The notes beneath the pieces were generated by a model. That model saw nothing but the letters and a program-made list of their open reading frames with translations, did no database searches and was not told the origin of the DNA. A stretch of DNA of 64,000 nt, taken from Nymphalis io (taxonomy: Eukaryota > Arthropoda > Insecta > Lepidoptera > Nymphalidae). The translations under genes were made by a program, and so were the position numbers. Shown here piece by piece: positions 43,801 through 53,411 of the stretch (positions within the stretch are counted from its first letter, which is position 1; every line of letters starts with the position of its first letter). The stretch is taken from positions 3,004,561-3,068,560 of the forward strand of contig NC_065916.1 of NCBI RefSeq assembly GCF_905147045.1, written 5' to 3'.

Positions 43801-43942
43801 TCAAATATACTAAATCCACCTTAATTAATCACAAAACAATGTTACGAACCAGTAATGAACACGATAACTTTCACTGAAGTTCAATGTAGATGGTTATTCT
43901 TTATACATTTCCACGACACACCTTTCTCGAAGCATCGGCCAT
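31769..43942 (-). CDS. Arginine/serine-rich nuclear protein, family not recognised (about 13 exons)
   Basis: Proposed join (5' to 3'): 43942-43921, 43555-43438, 41007-40907, 38079-37959, 34625-34530, 33928-33835, 33623-33523, 33404-33278, 33058-32835, 32755-32591, 32513-32386, 32017-31908, then an uncertain last exon. Phases agree through 469 codons. Domains: basic N-terminus; a conserved-looking block with PASWDRKLLEVEEKD-like sequence (residues about 80-120); classic RS/SPRR repeats (121-184); a Ser/Cys-rich segment SSCSDESCSVCS (185-218); a basic coil; an acidic SDSDSDSESDASSE stretch; LTLSERFGKMAQWS (about 336-349); and a Trp/Tyr-rich block containing SWDDVRVRYDYYKKRGYLRG and WEEWWYKYQEWLKRER (about 415-460). 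RS repeats point to a nuclear RNA-processing role. Many exons are strongly G+C-rich. I cannot name the family. Confidence 0.7.
31908..32017 (-). CDS. RS-protein exon 12
   Basis: Acceptor GACAG, donor ACG|GTCAGT. Encodes GLTLGDYVKWEEWWYKYQEW and KRERAYERWAEGDGGT. The dense aromatic content suggests a folded, conserved module. Confidence 0.75.
32122..32347 (-). mobile_element. SINE-D copy
   Basis: Antisense, with the tRNA-like head (CCACTAGACCAACGAGGCAG) at the right end and B box side TTTGAACCCAGG. Lies in intron 11 of the RS-protein gene. Confidence 0.7.
32386..32513 (-). CDS. RS-protein exon 11
   Basis: Acceptor TTACAG, donor GAG|GTAAGA. Encodes GLDPAPVGSYPEELLAVAPG and SWDDVRVRYDYYKKRGYLRG. 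Confidence 0.78.
32591..32755 (-). CDS. RS-protein exon 10
   Basis: Acceptor CCGCAG, donor CCC|GTGAGT. Encodes LTLSERFGKMAQWSAARCAR, ENMRIT and HVHIERDE, then a Pro/Asp-rich linker. Confidence 0.75.
32835..33058 (-). CDS. RS-protein exon 9
   Basis: Acceptor GTACAG, donor ACG|GTCGGT. Pro/Arg/Asp-rich, with an acidic Ser/Asp run SDSDSDSESDASSE that looks like a casein kinase 2 target. Confidence 0.75.
33278..33404 (-). CDS. RS-protein exon 8
   Basis: Acceptor TTTCAG, donor AAG|GTAGTC (weak). Encodes RTSPSPPRTKRPAPPAAARA and a charged helix RELLKARESSKRSREEK. Confidence 0.68.
33523..33623 (-). CDS. RS-protein exon 7
   Basis: Acceptor TTGTCAG, donor GG|GTATGT. Encodes SSPSGSSASSCSDESCSVCS followed by a Lys-rich stretch. 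Confidence 0.75.
33737..33757 (+). repeat. G run
   Basis: A run of about 16 G in intron 6 of the RS-protein gene (C run on the coding strand). Confidence 0.8.
33835..33928 (-). CDS. RS-protein exon 6
   Basis: Acceptor CCGCAG, donor AAG|GTACCT. RS/RR-rich (RRSPARRRRSASPRARRSR), then a Pro-rich end. Confidence 0.7.
34530..34625 (-). CDS. RS-protein exon 5 (RS repeats)
   Basis: Acceptor CCGCAG, donor CAG|GTACGC. In the phase set by exon 4 it reads SPRRSRSPPARRSPRASRSR and SPRSPRRRSPPR, a typical RS domain. Very high G+C. Confidence 0.72.
34790..35060 (-). repeat. tRNA-like SINE remnants
   Basis: Two B-box-like segments on the minus strand (GGGTTCGACCCC near 34820 and GGGTTCGAAG near 35020) with partial tRNA-like context. 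No complete tRNA fold. Confidence 0.4.
35283..35299 (+). repeat. A run
   Basis: About 17 A, followed shortly by a C run. Possible end of an old retroposed copy. Confidence 0.5.
35403..35705 (+). repeat. Lepidopteran dispersed repeat
   Basis: AAATTTCATAATGATCGGTC and an AAACTCACTTTCACAT end; related to the copies at 10256 and 56600. In intron 4 of the RS-protein gene. Confidence 0.5.
36220..36481 (-). mobile_element. SINE-A with target duplication
   Basis: Flanked by TAACGTCTAT at 36210-36219 and 36482-36491. Antisense and slightly shortened in the body. Confidence 0.82.
36597..36652 (+). repeat. SINE-A 3' fragment
   Basis: CTCAAAAAGGGAGACCTTAG to GGCTGTTACTGT only. Confidence 0.6.
37165..37330 (-). 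repeat. Degenerate SINE-B
   Basis: CGGCTCACTCACTCGC, TTCAAACCGGAACAGC and CCAGACGGGCCTGCAC remain. Confidence 0.5.
37607..37665 (-). repeat. SINE-B fragment
   Basis: Start region of SINE-B on the minus strand (CACCCAGACGAGCTCGCAC). Confidence 0.5.
37959..38079 (-). CDS. RS-protein exon 4
   Basis: Acceptor TTCCACAG, donor CAG|GTGATT. Encodes DPANPAGRRKEIDNVMKRAR and QASPGSWDRKLLEVEEKDPN. Moderate G+C and no low complexity, so it is one of the best anchors of the gene. Confidence 0.78.
38155..38282 (+). repeat. LINE-like 3' end
   Basis: Same sequence type as 26785-26940, ending AATAAAGATTATTGACT. Confidence 0.5.
38632..38873 (-). mobile_element. SINE-C copy
   Basis: Antisense, with TTGGGACATTATTAACAC (3' end) and the complete tRNA-like head GAAATCGAACCCAC to CGCCAACCGG. 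Confidence 0.78.
38945..39155 (-). mobile_element. Family J element, uninterrupted copy
   Basis: Reverse-strand match to the interrupted copy at 21715-22250; a shorter piece is at 60488-60580. Confidence 0.6.
39177..39466 (-). mobile_element. SINE-B copy
   Basis: Complete antisense copy with its A-rich tail (T-rich here) on the left. Confidence 0.82.
39713..40020 (-). mobile_element. SINE-A with 17-bp target duplication
   Basis: TCAAAAATAATATAAAA at 39696-39712 and 40021-40037. Full copy with B box side GGGTTTGAACCCACG. Its 3' end carries two TTACGG-type units. Confidence 0.88.
40154..40408 (-). mobile_element. SINE-C copy
   Basis: Complete antisense copy, CCTGGGACATTTTTCAC to CGCCAACCGGCTCG. 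Confidence 0.8.
40593..40802 (+). repeat. Degenerate SINE-B
   Basis: GTGAGCCAGTGTAACTCCAG and GCCCATTTGCTCGTCCG remain. Confidence 0.5.
40907..41007 (-). CDS. RS-protein exon 3
   Basis: Acceptor TTGCAG, donor CAG|GTGAGA. Encodes MSSRRNGSVSRAAEAASKNR and LHMDRNPQHSRIT. The ATG at 41006 is a possible start if the upstream exons are untranslated. Confidence 0.7.
41290..41423 (+). repeat. 5'-truncated SINE-A
   Basis: From TCACTGAAATTCTGCC to GGCTGTTACGG. Confidence 0.65.
41962..42215 (+). mobile_element. SINE-C copy
   Basis: GAGCCGGTTGGCGTGGTTGG to CCCAGGATATTATT; the B box is partly mutated. Confidence 0.75.
42220..43400. other. AT-rich intron sequence, no gene seen
   Basis: Lies in intron 2 of the RS-protein gene. 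Minus-strand frames at 42647-42976 and 43078-43403 are AT-driven, rich in Ile/Lys/Leu, with no recognisable motif; not called as genes. Confidence 0.4.
43438..43555 (-). CDS. RS-protein exon 2
   Basis: Acceptor CTTACAG. With donor GGA|GTAAAA (43437) the frame from ATG 43942 stays open into exon 3 and gives AALLDIASRRVAPQPAPPRG and more. Two further donors lie at 43428 (GTAAGC) and 43403 (GTGAGT); both include an in-frame TAA. CpG-rich. Confidence 0.5.
43921..43942 (-). CDS. RS-protein exon 1 with start codon
   Basis: ATG 43942 (MADASRK), donor AAGG|GTGTGT. The start is embedded in CAAAATGGCCGATG, a YY1-type initiator element; an AAAATGGCGG sequence lies on the plus strand near 43366. The promoter is expected at or just right of 43950. 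Confidence 0.5.
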
Positions 43943-43949
43943 TTTGATT

Positions 43950-45860
43950 TGCACGCCACTTCACACTTGATAGGTATTGAAAAAATGAAAATTGAAAAGT
44001 TTATTTGACAGCAACGTTTTGTTACCACTATGAGTACTTAAGACAATGTTTCACATATATATTTATAATGAAATTATTGTTTAAAACTTAATAAATATCA
44101 GAATTACAATATTTCATATAGTAATTATTTATAAAAATATTCATTGCTACATATACATGCAAACTGGCAACACGTTATTTTAATATCATAATCTAATGAT
44201 TACCATTGCTAAGCTTGAAAACTATTTTTAATTAGAAATTATAAAACTTTAAAAAAAAAACCAAGTGAAATTAGCTAAAAGTAGCCTGGCAAGGTTTTTG
44301 AAAACCAACAATCAACCAATGAACGAACCCACAATTTTTTGTTTTTAATTTAGTGCGGTAACGTCGGCGTTAGAGGGAGGTGTTATCGGTACTTTAGTTT
44401 TAAGCATTATTTATATTATTTAAAGTTTTATACATAAGTTAGCTTATCATAACATAATATAAATGGCAATTTTACTAATTGAAAATATTTATTAAGTATA
44501 TACTTCATTTGATAAAATATTTTCGATATTTAGTAATCATTTATTAGAAAAAACTAAGTTTATTCTCAAAAGTAGTAGTATATTCTCTTATATTTGCTGT
44601 GTGTTTTAAGAAGAAAAAGAAAAACGATTATGGACTTATAATATTTATTCCAACATAACAACGCCGCACCGGCCGGAAAGAAAAAAGAAGGTATGTAAAG
44701 AATTAAATGCTATTATAATTCTAATTTCAAATCATGTAACATAATAGAGCAAATAGACTTTCAAAAGAGATTAACATGATAATAGGTTACCGTCTAATAG
44801 GCGTCTGTATATATAATATATGTAACACAATTGTATTTTTTTTTCTTAAATATTAAGTAGGTATACATAATATGCAACATAAAATATTTGTAACCTTCTA
44901 TTTTAAAATTTTCCTAGTGAAGTTTTATTATCTTTAAAGATCAAGATTTAATGTTCAACATTTTATTTTTAAACATATTAAACTTTAAATTGGTATTGAC
45001 AAAATAAAAAGGCTAAAAAAATATAATCAAACAATATTGCGTTTTAACGAAAAAACAATGACAGGCGTTGTTCTTATAGTAAGTATTCTTGTTCGAGTTA
45101 TAAAAAATAATCTTGGTAATATACAATGTTGCATAATAATGCCATACAGTGATGTACCAATGTTTTTCATAGTAATTAATTACGGCAAAGACACACATAT
45201 ACAGCCAAATATAAATACAAAACTGCATCCAATAATGAGCAGATGGTTCTTAAATCTTAGGGTAAATATTAAGTAGTCACCGTCGAGTCGACGAGATGTC
45301 TAGGACATCAAATTAACAAGCGTTGCCATTATGCCGTTTAGATGCTTAGATTATTAAAAAGATAGTCTTCCTTTTAAAAAAGTATTTACGATACGATTTT
45401 TATGTAAATTTTTCTAATTAAATTTTGAATTACTTAATTAAATCAACACTAGCTAAATAAATAAGATTGTTATAAATAGATAAAAATATATATTAGTGTA
45501 ATACAGCATAATTTTTATTTATTTGTTAAAAGTAAAAAAAGAGTAATTGTATTTGAACAAAAATAAATTTAATTATTAAAATGGCATTTATCGGATGTGT
45601 AATAATATTTTTATTAATATTGGATGTGAGAGAAAATATCTATATTACGTCAATAAGTTAAAACGAAGCTTCCGCCCTTTTAAATTGAAAATAATATTTA
45701 CTTTACAAATACCGTGTTAAGACGTTTTTGTAAGAAAATGTCACGAAAGTCACGTCAGGTAGCTTTTTTTGTACATGAGCCGGCATGCAATGCAAAGGAA
45801 TGTGGCTCGAACTGCCTAATGATTGTTAAAATTGTTGTTATTATTATTTTTTTAATTTAA
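43950..45860. other. AT-rich region, no firm gene
   Basis: No TE copy recognised. A plus-strand stretch ending GAAG|GTATGT at 44690/44691 could be a first noncoding exon. The 45037-45276 frame is AT-rich and unsupported. Confidence 0.35.
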
Positions 45861-45867
45861 ATCTCTT

Positions 45868-46090
45868 AGGTAGACTGGTATATGGTAATGATGGTAAGTG
45901 GTCAACACTTATAGACATTGGCACTAAGAAATTTGACCATTCTTACATCGTTAATGCGCCACAAAGTTTGGGAAAAGCCTTGTGACTGCAGTTGCACTGG
46001 GTCACTCGCCTTTCAAACTGGAACACAACAATGCTATAGGTTTTGCCGTAGAAAATTTGATGGGTGACACCTACCAAGACGGGCTTGCAT
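45868..46090 (-). repeat. Degenerate SINE-B
   Basis: GGTCACTCGCCTTTCAAACTG and ACCAAGACGGGCTTGCA remain. Confidence 0.5.
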
Positions 46091-46200
46091 TCTTTATCCG
46101 TAATTAAAATAGTAAGTTATAATGATTAAAGGTTGAAAAAAAGATAAGAGTTTAGGTCTAGAAGCTTCGATTATGTTTAAATTGTAGAGATGTCGGAATA

Positions 46201-46490
46201 CTGGTGGTAGGGCTTAGTGCAAGCTCGTCTGGGTAGGTACCACCCACTCATCAGATATTCTACCGCAAAACAGCAGTACTTGGTATTGTTGTGTTCCGGT
46301 TTGAAGGGTGAGTGAGCCAGTGTAATTACAGGCACAAGGGACATAAAATCTTAGTTCCCAGGGTTGGTGGCGCATTGGATATGTAAGCGATGGTTGACAT
46401 TTCTTACAATGCTAATGTCTAAGAGCGTTGGTGACCACTTACCATCAGGTGGCCCATATGCTCGTCCGCCTTCCTATTCTATAAAAAAAT
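46201..46490 (+). mobile_element. SINE-B copy, near consensus
   Basis: ACTGGTGGTAGGGCTTAGTG to ATTCTATAAAAAAATAAT, including ACCACTTACCATCAGGTGG near the end. Confidence 0.85.
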
Positions 46491-46681
46491 AATAATTGTT
46501 TAATGGTTTTTTTGTTTATAAATAACGGCGAAATAGATCTTGAGCCGTGAGTTACGTTTACGATAGCCGGAGGGTTTGAGAATAACCAAAGTTTCTATTA
46601 ACACTTTAATTGACCACTAAATATTATATTTAACTTAATCCTAAGATACAATACTGATTGTTACTGGATCACTTATTGAAT

Positions 46682-46948
46682 ACCGTAACCGTAACAGCCT
46701 GTGAATGTCCCACTGCTGGGCTAAAGGCCTCCTCTCCTCTTTTTGAGGAGAAGGTTTGGAGCTTATTCCACCACGCTGCTGCAATGCGTGTTGGTAGAAT
46801 TCACATGTGGCTGAACTTCAGTGAAATTAGACACATGCAGGTTTCCTCACGATGTTTTCCTTCACCGTAAAGCACGAGATGAATTATAATCACAAATTAA
46901 GCACATGGTTAAGATTCACGCGTTCTTACCACAGGGCCATCTCGGCTT
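46682..46948 (-). mobile_element. SINE-A lacking its B box
   Basis: Antisense copy with a deletion removing the segment between AAGCACATG and GTTAAGATTCACG, where the B box lies in other copies. 3' end carries TTACGG-type units. Confidence 0.78.
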
Positions 46949-47551
46949 TTTATTAAGATTAGCGCGGCTATGTGCTGCGTCAGCGATCCTCCCTGAGGTG
47001 CTGTACGTAACACGTGGATATATATATATTATTTTGGGCTGGGTGGACCTTACTGCTGGGCGTTGGTAAGCCTAGGCATCAAACCGTGGCTGATAACAAA
47101 ACATTTTCATAAGAGAAATGTTCAGAATTTTAATATATAATCAATAAATTGTAATTAATTTTATTATTATTACTAAAAAAAAAACGTTTAGTTTGCTTTT
47201 TAATCATAGTATTTTAGACATTTTGAATTTGTAGAATTTCGTTTGGGTATTTATTATGTTAGGAATATACAAATACGCCTGATACTTTTTTGTGCTTATT
47301 ATGCACTAACTTTCTTTCCTGGAGGATAAACATATAAAATAAATGATTCAACCGTTACTCAGTTATTTTCAGTGAAATTCGTAATGAAATTATTTATCAT
47401 CCGTTATTACAAATACGATAAACGATTTCTAAAAAACAATTTAATCTTTACTTTTATTGTAAGTGAGTGAGTGTGTTTGCTTGTTACACATTAACTAACG
47501 TACACGTTATTAGGGGTACAGAAAAGGAGATACGGTATTTAATATCTTCAG

Positions 47552-47833
47552 TGGTAAGAACGCGTGAATCTTAACCGATGATCGTGGGTTCAAACCCGGG
47601 CAAGCACCACTGAATTTTCATGTGCTTAATTTGTAATTATAATTCATGTCGTGTTATACGGTGAAGGAAAACATCGTGAGGAAACCTGCATTTATCTAAT
47701 TTCAATGAAATTCTGCCGCATGTGTATTCCACCAACCCGCATTGGAGCAGCGTGGAGGAATAAGCTCCATACCTTCTCCTCAAAAGGGAGAGGAGGCCTT
47801 AGCCCAGCAGTGGGACATTAACAGGCTGTTACT
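47552..47833 (+). mobile_element. SINE-A copy
   Basis: Sense copy from the tRNA-like head (missing the first bases) to AGGCTGTTAC. Confidence 0.8.
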
Positions 47834-48059
47834 GTACTGTTGTACTATTTTGCTTTTATTTTGCGTGTTATCCACGCTTTAGGTTTGTGAACAGTCAAGA
47901 ATAGTACATAATATTAACATTACTTTGAATTAATTTTAATATATATGTATATATAGGTCGTTGATGTCAAAAATATAATTTTTAATTTGACCTTAACATT
48001 GTAAATGCGTTTCTCGTTTGACTTGTACCGGTTTTCTGACATTTTGTTTTCCAAGTTTG

Positions 48060-48280
48060 AATATATTAAGGCTTTGCTCAAGCCCGTCTGGGTACTCATC
48101 AGATATTCTACCGCCAAACAGAATGTATTGTTGTGTTTCAGCTTGAAAGGTGCATGAGTCAACGTAATTACAGGCACAAGGGATATAACATCTTAGTTCT
48201 CAAGGTTGGTGGCGAATTGACGTTGCAAGGAGTGTTTATGGGGGTGATGACCACTTTCTCTATATTTCTTAAAAAAAGTC
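48060..48280 (+). repeat. Degenerate SINE-B
   Basis: TCATCAGATATTCTACCGCC and AGGCACAAGGGATATAACAT remain. Confidence 0.55.
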
Positions 48281-48309
48281 AATTTTGTCACGTAAAAGCA
48301 AAAAAAAAA

Positions 48310-48480
48310 CAGTTTGTTAATGTTCCCTCTGCTGGGCTCAGGCCTCGTCTTTTTGAAGAGAAGGCTTGAAGCTCACCCCATCACGCTGTTCCAATTATGT
48401 TAGATACTTCACGGTGTCTCATGCTCATGAAATCTCAGCAGTTTCTCGGGTTTGTCTGACTGAGTGACGATTCCAAAGTG
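48310..48480 (-). repeat. Degenerate SINE-A fragment
   Basis: CTCTGCTGGGCTCAGGCCTCG and CCATCACGCTG. Confidence 0.5.
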
Positions 48481-48689
48481 CTCATTGCTTAATTGGTCAA
48501 TCAATGGACACTTTTTGCTGCGCTTATAATACTTATTGTTTTACGGCTGTGTAACGTGATGTGGTGACTGAATAATGGTCACGGATTCTGAAATGTCATT
48601 AATAAATATGAATGCTATATAGTTTTATTTGATATTTTTATGTGGAAATAAGTTGGGTTCAATGTTGCTGCATTTAAATTGTGACGGAG

Positions 48690-48925
48690 CCGACATGGCC
48701 GAGATTTGCTGGTTAAAATCTAGAGAAGCACCACTGAATTTTTATGTAATTAGTTTATGTATATAATCGTGTTTATAAACATCTCGTACTCTGTGAAGGA
48801 AAACATCGTGAAACAAAACTGCGAGTACCTAATTTTAAAAATTTGTGGTAAGAGAAGCTCTAAGCCTTCTCCTTAAATGGAAAGGATTCCTTGGCCCATC
48901 AGGGGGACAGTTACCGGCTGATAAC
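48690..48925 (+). repeat. Degenerate SINE-A
   Basis: Sense; GAGCCGACATGGCCGAG, GAAGGAAAACATCGTGA and CCTTGGCCCATCAGGGG remain. Confidence 0.55.
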
Positions 48926-49113
48926 TTTACATTTTAATAAACTCCATAATTATGTAATTAAATAATAATTAAAATATCAAGTTCAATTGACAATACTCCT
49001 TATAAAGTTTATAAATAAACACTTTAATGTTTCCCAACTCACACTTGACACAATTGTGTTGTAACCACGCGGCGGTCAGCTGGACCGGTTTATCTTGTAA
49101 ACTAAATACTTAC

Positions 49114-49200
49114 TCCTTGTATTGCCACGCGATCGGCGCGTGCGCACGTTGCTATGCCGTTTCACTGTGGTAATAGACTTTCACTTGTCGATTATTTAAA
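49114..49200 (-). other. Candidate orphan 5' exon
   Basis: Short CpG-containing block on the minus strand ending GGA|GTAAGTAT. The splice donor is strong. No coding frame and no partner exon identified. Confidence 0.25.
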
Positions 49201-49254
49201 AATATAAAAATTATTTGTTTTGAAGAGAATTTCAATTGAAGTTTTTTTTTGTAT

Positions 49255-49500
49255 GACATAGATAGGTGGTTAAATGGTGATGTTAAATGGTGACCACCGT
49301 TCGTAGACGTTGGCGATGTAAGAAATATTAATCATTACGTTCGTCGCTAATGCGCCACCAGCCATGGAACTAAGATGTTTGCTTCTTGTCTTGAAACACA
49401 ACAATACTAAATATTGTTGTTTGGCGGTAGAATGTCTGATGAGCGGATGGTACCTACTCAGACGAGCTTGCACAAAACCTTACCATCAAGTAATTCTCGT
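49255..49500 (-). repeat. Degenerate SINE-B
   Basis: Antisense; AAACACAACAATACTAAATA and TACTCAGACGAGCTTGCAC remain. Confidence 0.6.
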
Positions 49501-49639
49501 TAACGAGTATTGTGAAGTCTGGAAAATTTCCCAGAGCTGGGTGATATGAATTTACGTAATGGCTTGCAAATAATCCCAACATGCTAGATGATGGTTGCAT
49601 GTATCCAGGAATACATGTGGTTAGCAGTAGCAGGTCGCA

Positions 49640-49800
49640 AGTATGGCAATGGACAGTGTTAACAGTACCGTGTCTTATAAAGCACGTAAAGCCGTTGGCC
49701 CTGCGCCTGAACTATCTCCGGTTGCGTCTGATGATCCCTTCGGATTAGGAGTGTCAGGGAATAGAGATAAGGCTTCCAGGTCGGACGCCTGGTTACTAAG
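49640..49800 (+). repeat. Degenerate SINE-D fragment
   Basis: AAAGCACGTAAAGCCGTTGG and GCCTGAACTATCTCCGGT match SINE-D in the sense direction. Confidence 0.5.
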
Positions 49801-50102
49801 TGCTAAAGCGACTTTGTTATCGGGAGATATAAGTAACTATCCTTACTATTATTATAAATATGGAAGTGAGATTGTTTGTTACGCATTATCGTCTTAACTA
49901 CTAATCCTTTCGTCATGAAATTTGCATATACATTGTCTGAGGTTCAGAGAAGGCCATAAAATACCTAACACCGGTCTCCCCATCATACGAGAGTGAAGCC
50001 GAGGGCGGGCACTAGATGTTTATAATTTATCTCGTGAAACATTATTGCGAGGAAGCTACATGAATCCAAATTGTAATCATTATGATGGCTTCCTGACCGA
50101 TC

Positions 50103-50300
50103 ACGGTGGTCTTTTTACAGGGAATAGCGGGTTTAAAACTGGGCAAGCGCCACTTAATTTTAATAACGTGCTTGGTGAATAAAATTTATAAGAAAACTTG
50201 CATGTTACGGATGATCTGCTGCATCGTATTCACCAACTCGCAATGGAGATGCGTGGTGGAATAAGGGCCAAATCATCTCAAAAAGGAGAAGCTGTCGGAT
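50103..50300 (+). repeat. Degenerate SINE-A
   Basis: Sense; AAACTGGGCAAGCGCCACT and GGAGATGCGTGGTGGAATA remain. Confidence 0.55.
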
Positions 50301-50339
50301 TTTTTTAATTATGTTGATTTTTTTTTTGGATGGCACATC

Positions 50340-50580
50340 GTCTCTATTAGCTTTTTTTTATATATGCGCCGAGAGGGCAAGTGACTTTACTCCACCTGAT
50401 GGTAAGTGGTAATAGAGTCCAAACTCGACGACGACCAGTACAGTCGGGAAGAATGTTCTGCATTAGCCGCCTTCGCCTCGCCCTCCCGCAAGATGCCTCT
50501 TCACGCCTCGTTTGAAGGAACACGGGTTAGCTATCACCATTCTATGGATTCCAGAATCTCCTTGGTAGTGGTTATTTGTG
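50340..50580 (-). mobile_element. 5'-truncated LINE 3' end
   Basis: Reverse match to the 3' end of the 52755-56265 LINE, including the coding segment for the C-terminal FKRGVKRH-type motif. Confidence 0.7.
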
Positions 50581-51094
50581 CCCTATTTACCAATATCCCC
50601 GTCGCGTCGTCACGTTCCACACGGACGAAGCCAGATGTATCTGCTAGGTAACAGCAGGTCGCTAACGTGTAACCTCGACCTTTTTTATTAACCTTAAGGT
50701 CAGTGTGCCAGTGTCGCCTTAATTGCTATCTGTCGGTAGATAAGTATGAAATCTTGTAAAGTTTATCATAAATATTAATTAACATTCGCCCCTCTACTAA
50801 TTTTGTATCAATGATTCGTTTCAAAAATATTACTGATCACCCAGGGGAAAATTATCGCAATTATTATTAAATATTTAACAGAAACATATATTAATTTGCA
50901 CATTTCGAACAATTTTTAATTATCGTCTTATTTCCATTTTTTTTTCTTTTAACACTATGGTCAATGACTATTAAACTAAAAGAAAAAAAAAATGTATGCT
51001 ACATATGTGTGTATAATAACATAACAAGATATATTCTAAGAGAGTGAAGTTGCGCTCACATTTAGTTCAAATTAAATACATTACGTACTGTACT

Positions 51095-51340
51095 GTTACT
51101 AGGTGGGAGGGCTTTGTTCAAGCCCGTTTGGGTACCACCCACCTATCAGATATTCTTCCGCTAAACAGCAATGCTTAGTATTTTTGATTATAGGCACAAG
51201 GATCATAACATTTTAGTTCCCAAAGTTGACGGCGCATTGACGATGTAAAAATTGGTTAATATTTCTAAAATCGCCAATGTGTATGGGCGGTGGTGACTAC
51301 GTAACCTCAGATGGCCCATTCGTCTACCTATAACATAAAA
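51095..51340 (+). repeat. Degenerate SINE-B
   Basis: CTAGGTGGGAGGGCTTTGTTC and ACCCACCTATCAGATATTC remain. Confidence 0.6.
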
Positions 51341-51671
51341 AAAGTTTTATAAATTAAATACAGTTTAAATGAAAGCCAAAGACATACGACGGCAAATCCA
51401 GGTTAAAGATAAAAATTGCTTATAAATAAAAATTAATTGATTAAAATTAATAAAATTTACATTTCTCGTGTTAACGCACGTACTACTCAATAATATACAA
51501 TGATAAATAATAGGTCGACCTCCGCGATTATATATTAGTTTATTGACTTCTTTTTTTTTAAAACAATACGCTTCAATTTTTTATTTAAAATGTTAAAATA
51601 TATACAGCCCAAGTGCAAATATCAGCGGTATTAAGCTGGCTAGTTAAAATGTTTCATTGGGTCTTACAATG

Positions 51672-51905
51672 ACGATGCCTTTCACGCTGTTGTGGGTTCG
51701 ATTCCCACCCAGGACAGGCATTTGTGTGCATGAACATGTCTGTTTGTCCTGAGTCTGGGTGTAATTTTCTATATAATTATGTATTTACAAAAGAAAAGTA
51801 GTATATGTAGTATATCAGTTGTCTGGTTTCCATAGTACAAGCTCTGTACAAGCTTAATTTGGGATCAGATGGTCGTATATGAAAAATGTCCCAGGATATT
51901 ATTAT
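51672..51905 (+). mobile_element. SINE-C, 5' truncated
   Basis: Starts inside the tRNA-like head just before GGGTTCGATTCCCACCC and ends CCCAGGATATTATTATT. Confidence 0.78.
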
Positions 51906-52159
51906 TATTACAAACCTCAATTCGTTTTCTAAATAATTCGACCAAATAAATTGAAACGATTGAAAATGACTTGACTTTTTATGTATAAACAATTATTATA
52001 TTTTAAATTAAAACATACTTCAAGTAACTTTGAGCTTGCGTGTATGTAAGTGATTTATTTACATTAAATACTTAAATATATACAAATAATAGCTACCTTA
52101 CAAATGACGGCGTAGAATGGTGGCAAGAATGTTAGCGGCATTTCAAGTTTCGCGCTGGC

Positions 52160-52350
52160 GCACTGGCGATGTGGGTAATGGTGAATATTTCTCAGCTCGC
52201 TAATGTTTATGGATGGAGACCACTGATGATGTTCTCCAGGTCGATTTCGGCCACGGTGGCCAATCTCAAGAGCTAACTACGCAGGAGATATTATAGTGCA
52301 CAAGTGTGTGCGCAAACACAGGTGCACTTTCTATTCCCTAACTCTTAAGA
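52160..52350. repeat. SINE-B piece followed by SINE-D piece
   Basis: 52160-52230 (+) keeps the GGCGATGTGGGTAATGG part of SINE-B. 52227-52350 (-) matches the SINE-D 3' portion (GAGATATTATAGTGCACAAG). Confidence 0.5.
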
Positions 52351-53411
52351 TTAAGACGAAGTTTCATTTTTGAAATTTTGTTCTTCTTATCTGTTGAAAT
52401 AATTAAAAAAAAATAAAGCACCGTTACCTTTACTATTGAGAGCAATTACAATACGGTTTTATTTAAATATTTTAATCTATGACTGATGAAACGTTCAAAA
52501 ATCATAAAACCAAATCGAATATAAAATTCGATTTCCGAATGGAAGCAATTAGTTATCTGTGGCTTAACATTCCAACTGTCAGTGTAAGCGCGGGAAACGA
52601 ATAACTCAATCTATTAGGCAGCTTACACATGGCGCGTTAACTACGCGGCTTCACAAACCTTTGACGTCGCCGGAGTGTCAAGAACTGTCACGTACGTGTT
52701 TGTATAAATGCAAAGTAAATATAATTCACTATTTAAAATACATAAGAATACATTTCACTGCCCTTGTCTTTCCCATGGGTGTCGTAAGAGGCGACTAAGG
52801 GATATCTGAGCGACCATCTGCTCATCTGATGGTAGGATGCTAACATCCGCCTGGCTTGTTACCACCGTACGCATAGTGAAAAACTCGTGAAGTGGCTTGC
52901 AGCCGCGTCTCGAGGTCAGCCAGCGTACAGCCAGTACCCGAGCGAGTATTGCCGCGATGGGTGTTGGTCCAGTGGAGACGGCTGTTGAACCAATGCCGGG
53001 GGAAACTGTATTGACTTGCCGGACAGGAAGACCTGAAGAAACGGCTGTTCCGCTGGCCGCCCGTGGCATAGTACAGGGGCCCGAGCGTGCCTAACCAGCT
53101 CGCGAGGCTGCCCCACCAGGCCACGCATAATCTCGGGGTGGACCGTCGTGCCGGTTGGTAACCGGAAGGTGGGGTCCCGGCGGCCACTTCCGGAAGGGTT
53201 CGGGGGCCCTTCCGTCCGGCGGATCAGCATATTTTCCCTTTTGGCAACCATTTGGGGTAACACGCCTCCATACTTTGCCCACCCCTATCGTGGCAACACG
53301 TCGCTCGCTTCACTTCTCTTTTCCTTATTTTTCGAAATGGTAGCGCAACTAAGAAATAACGGTCGTTCAGCGGTGCACACCCCCACCATACCCACGCTGT
53401 TTGAGGTCTAG

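Noticed and set aside
43400..43819. 139-codon minus-strand frame
   Set aside because: It crosses the exon 2 acceptor and is in a phase that does not connect with exon 1; likely chance openness in CpG-rich DNA.
49643..49897. Small plus-strand ORF of 84 codons
   Set aside because: Its first half is degenerate SINE-D sequence.
53091..53411. Frames before the LINE endonuclease on both strands
   Set aside because: They lie in the LINE leader or N-terminal region with stops in the sense frame; no independent gene.
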